Below the pieces are notes generated by a model that did not search any database, was not told the DNA's origin, and saw nothing but the letters and a program-made list of their open reading frames with translations. Shown here piece after piece: positions 33,859-35,738 of a stretch of 35,738 bases of DNA (positions are counted from its first letter, which is position 1; every line of letters starts with the position of its first letter). Where the stretch lies: assembly GCA_001804735.1 (NCBI GenBank), contig MHBC01000011.1, forward strand, positions 1 through 35,738, in the 5' to 3' direction. The position numbers and the translations under genes are program-made. The stretch is from Legionellales bacterium RIFCSPHIGHO2_12_FULL_37_14 (GTDB lineage: Bacteria > Pseudomonadota > Gammaproteobacteria > Legionellales > Legionellaceae).

Positions 33859-34431
33859 ATGCTAAAACTCGGGGTTTCAGGTGATAAAGGCTCTTTTTCT
33901 GAAGCTTCTGCCTTAGCATATATGCATAAAAACCAACTTAATGCACAAATTCTTTATCTTATGGATATGCAAGGGGTCCTTTTAGCGCTTGCAGAGAAAT
34001 CTATAGACTTCGGGTTTTTTCCCGTAGTTAATATTAATGGTGGATTAGTAAAAGAAGCTTTTTTAGCAATGGGACAATATTCATTTACCTTTGTTGATGA
34101 TTTTTGGTTTGATGTTGAGCAGTGTTTGTTAGGTTTTGCCGGCTTAAAAACGCACCAAATCAAAAAGATTGTCTCGCATCCTCAGGGTCTTGCTCAGTGC
34201 AAACATTATTTAGCTAAGCATTTTCCTCATATACCCACAATTGCTTGGCAAGATACTGCAAAAGCCGCAAAGGATCTTGCAAAAGGAGTATTATCTAAAG
34301 ACAGCGCAGTAATCGCAGGAGATAATGCCGCAAAACTTTATGGATTAACAGTGCTTGCAAAAGCCATTCAAGATAAAACTCCTAATTTAACTGCTTTTAT
34401 TTTAGTAAAGGACAAAGAGCATGCAGCTTAA
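33859..34431 (+). CDS. Prephenate-dehydratase-like protein with atypical active site, no ACT domain
   Basis: A 190-residue PDT-fold protein. Typical PDT features are LGVSGDKGSFSEASALAY at the start, FGFFPVVNINGG, SHPQGLAQC at 106-114 and a C-terminal KLYGLTVLAKAI. Two catalytic motifs are altered: P.ENS/T becomes PVVNI (55-59), losing Glu and Ser/Thr, and TRF becomes TAF (178-180), losing Arg but keeping Thr. There is no C-terminal ACT domain for feedback by Phe. PDT relatives lacking the aromatising residues, such as BacA of bacilysin synthesis, decarboxylate prephenate instead. It may be such an enzyme, a divergent dehydratase, or inactive. A GTG at 33844 extends the frame; ATG at 33859 with AAGGA is preferred. 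Confidence 0.75.
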   Translation: MLKLGVSGDKGSFSEASALAYMHKNQLNAQILYLMDMQGVLLALAEKSIDFGFFPVVNINGGLVKEAFLAMGQYSFTFVDDFWFDVEQCLLGFAGLKTHQIKKIVSHPQGLAQCKHYLAKHFPHIPTIAWQDTAKAAKDLAKGVLSKDSAVIAGDNAAKLYGLTVLAKAIQDKTPNLTAFILVKDKEHAA

Positions 34432-34678
34432 TGTACTAAGACAACAAATAGAGGCTATAGATAAAGAAATTATTAAGCAATTAGCTATAAGACAAGATTT
34501 ATGTAGACAAATAGGTAAGCTTAAAAAAGCCAAACATATATCAATCGAAGATCCAAATAGAGAGGGTGAGTTGTTTGCCTTATATTCTCTGCTAGCTAAA
34601 CAATATGACCTAAATATTTCTTATGTAGAAAAAATATTTGCTTTAATAATTAATGAATCAAGAAAGATACAATTATAG
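34421..34678 (+). CDS. AroQ-type monofunctional chorismate mutase
   Basis: An 85-residue all-helical protein that converts chorismate to prephenate. It has the AroQ layout: LRQQIEAIDKEIIKQLAIRQ in helix 1 with the substrate-binding Arg, IGKLKKAK with the catalytic Lys, and EDPNREGEL with the Arg-Glu pair, ending in an INESR helix. No signal peptide, so it is cytoplasmic. It overlaps the dehydratase-like gene by 11 nt and closes the operon, directly supplying prephenate to that neighbour. Confidence 0.88.
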   Translation: MQLNVLRQQIEAIDKEIIKQLAIRQDLCRQIGKLKKAKHISIEDPNREGELFALYSLLAKQYDLNISYVEKIFALIINESRKIQL

Positions 34679-34693
34679 CCCGCTTCTGCGGGC
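34678..34693. terminator. Hairpin between convergent genes
   Basis: A 6-bp GC stem (GCCCGC/GCGGGC) with a TTCT loop begins at the last base of the chorismate mutase stop codon. It lacks a T-tract on both strands, so it may be a weak bidirectional terminator or transcript-end stabiliser in the 31-nt convergent gap. Confidence 0.4.
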
Positions 34694-34709
34694 AAGATTA
34701 AGTATGGCT

Positions 34710-35618
34710 TCACATCCTAGAACTAAAAAACTCTGTATATTCACTGTCAAACTCCGAGCTTTTTGCATCCTTAAATTTTTGTAAGCAAGGACTAACTAGA
34801 TCTTGCAGGTTATCTGAAGTTTCTACTTTATGTTTTACCGGGAAAAATCTATGGTCACATAACTCTATATATCTTCCTTGAGCTACATTAACATCAAACT
34901 TGGTGTTGACTCTAATATTATGCGCCATTTGCAAACTTATGGCCTTCTCAATGTCTCCCCATACTTTACTAGTTGGCACAACTTCATCATTTGCATTCGT
35001 GCCTCTAAAATGAGATGTTTCCTCAGAAGAAGCTGTTCTTAGTACGTCAAATTTACTGTTGAGCAAGTACTTATGTAAATGCGTAAGTAGCTCATTATCT
35101 TCAGTGTCTTTAATATAGGTTAAAATATTTTTGATAAAATTATCTAAATTAGAGTTTGCAAAAACTTGATCAAAATGATCGTCTATATCGTGTAATCTTG
35201 CATCAAATTTTGCCAGAAAATCACTTTTTTCAGCGGCAGTAATTATATTTTGATCTAAATAAATACTTAATACTTCATCGAGCTTTTCTCGTGTTATCTC
35301 ATGGGTAAAATTTAAATGGTAGTGATTATCATCCAAAAGGAAATTATCATGATGATACATATCATGGTCGTTATCATCTCTATGAATAAACCTTGTATCG
35401 GTGTTATTTTGCAGTATTTCTTGTTGTGCATCTTCAAGTTCTGCGCCTTCTTGGGTAAGATCTGGCACTGATGCGGTCACAAATGCTAACTTACCGCATA
35501 GATTTATAGCAAGTTTAACTTCATTATATTCTACCAAGGTAAACTTAGGGTAAATTGTTAAAGTGTCACAGGCAAAACTAAACTTAATTTTGCTTGCTTC
35601 AAAACATAATGCTGGCAT
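34710..35618 (-). CDS. Unrecognised accessory protein, His/Asp-rich segment
   Basis: A 302-residue protein that I do not recognise. ATG at 35618 is preferred over the ATG at 35630, because the GGAG Shine-Dalgarno overlaps that upstream ATG and lies 6 nt before 35618. The N-terminal 50 residues look beta-rich. Residues about 79-102 are strikingly rich in His and Asp (RDDNDHDMYHHDN, then DDNHYH), a possible metal-binding patch. The rest is helical. The C-terminus (KSSEFDSEYTEFFSSRM) is polar and acidic, as seen in many type IV-secreted effectors, but this is weak evidence. No signal peptide or TM segment. It has its own promoter. Confidence 0.6.
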   Translation of the reverse strand: MPALCFEASKIKFSFACDTLTIYPKFTLVEYNEVKLAINLCGKLAFVTASVPDLTQEGAELEDAQQEILQNNTDTRFIHRDDNDHDMYHHDNFLLDDNHYHLNFTHEITREKLDEVLSIYLDQNIITAAEKSDFLAKFDARLHDIDDHFDQVFANSNLDNFIKNILTYIKDTEDNELLTHLHKYLLNSKFDVLRTASSEETSHFRGTNANDEVVPTSKVWGDIEKAISLQMAHNIRVNTKFDVNVAQGRYIELCDHRFFPVKHKVETSDNLQDLVSPCLQKFKDAKSSEFDSEYTEFFSSRM

Positions 35619-35650
35619 ATTAATCTCCATTAAGGCAATAAAAAAATATA

Positions 35651-35680
35651 ATTGTATATTATTTAATCATATTTTGTCAA
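35651..35680 (-). promoter_or_regulatory. Promoter for the 34710-35618 gene
   Basis: On the minus strand a perfect TTGACA (35675-35680), an 18-nt spacer and TACAAT (35651-35656, 5/6) place the start near 35644, 26 nt before the chosen ATG. Confidence 0.6.
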
Positions 35681-35697
35681 TAGCTTTAGGTTTATTT

Positions 35698-35728
35698 CCC
35701 TGATAAAGACCTGGAAATTCTGTCAGGG
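35698..35728. repeat. Imperfect palindrome at right end
   Basis: CCCTGA (35698-35703) pairs with TCAGGG (35723-35728) across a 19-nt loop, overlapping the terminal repeat copy. It may be part of the same dispersed element. Confidence 0.35.
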
Positions 35729-35738
35729 CTGTCCCGTC
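35724..35738 (-). repeat. Right copy of the 15-nt terminal inverted sequence
   Basis: CAGGGCTGTCCCGTC is the exact reverse complement of bases 53-67 and runs to the last base of the window, so the full repeat unit is probably truncated here. Confidence 0.6.

Overview
The window looks like an AT-rich chromosomal segment from a gammaproteobacterium, most likely a host-associated member of the Legionellales or a relative. The evidence is the conserved block tRNA-Pro/Arg/His/Leu-tig-clpP-clpX-lon-hupB-tRNA-Val/Asp-ppiD, CCA-encoding tRNAs, a DabA/DabB inorganic-carbon pump, and eukaryote-like modules (ankyrin repeats, an F-box-like N-terminus) in accessory genes. The taxon is an inference from gene content; no rRNA is present.

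Layout. Bases 1-67 hold a palindrome and a 15-nt sequence that recurs inverted at the extreme right end (35724-35738), so the window may be a contig broken at a dispersed repeat. Bases 74-5224 (minus strand) carry dabB, dabA and a cysteine-dioxygenase-like cupin. A tRNA-Met, a ZIP transporter and an overlapping CDF zinc transporter follow (5252-7315, minus). The housekeeping proteostasis block runs 7387-16601 (plus). An accessory stretch at 16591-21585 (plus) carries a B3/4-ankyrin fusion, an F-box-like protein, a membrane desaturase, a LysE-type exporter and a GNAT-like protein.

Bases 21586-27950 (minus) look like one six-gene operon: flippase, DMT exporter, C39-type cysteine peptidase, RimK-like ATP-grasp ligase, GCS2-type carboxylate-amine ligase, and N-formylglutamate-amidohydrolase-like enzyme. 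The last four open reading frames all overlap. This is the profile of a small-peptide or amide metabolite pathway with its own exporters; the product is unknown.

A tandem GNAT gene and a GC-rich 42-bp perfect inverted repeat (29001-29204) separate that operon from a second compact one at 29313-34678 (plus): aroA, DAHP synthase, aroB, aroC, a prephenate-dehydratase-like protein and chorismate mutase, all overlapping or within 2 nt of each other. The dehydratase-like protein has no ACT domain and has lost residues of the ENS and TRF active-site motifs. The operon could therefore send prephenate somewhere other than phenylpyruvate, as PDT-like prephenate decarboxylases do. An unrecognised gene (34710-35618, minus) closes the window.

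The strongest leads are the amidoligase/export operon, the atypical prephenate enzyme in a private shikimate operon, the B3/4-ankyrin fusion, and the long inverted repeat. No CRISPR array, transposase or rRNA was seen.
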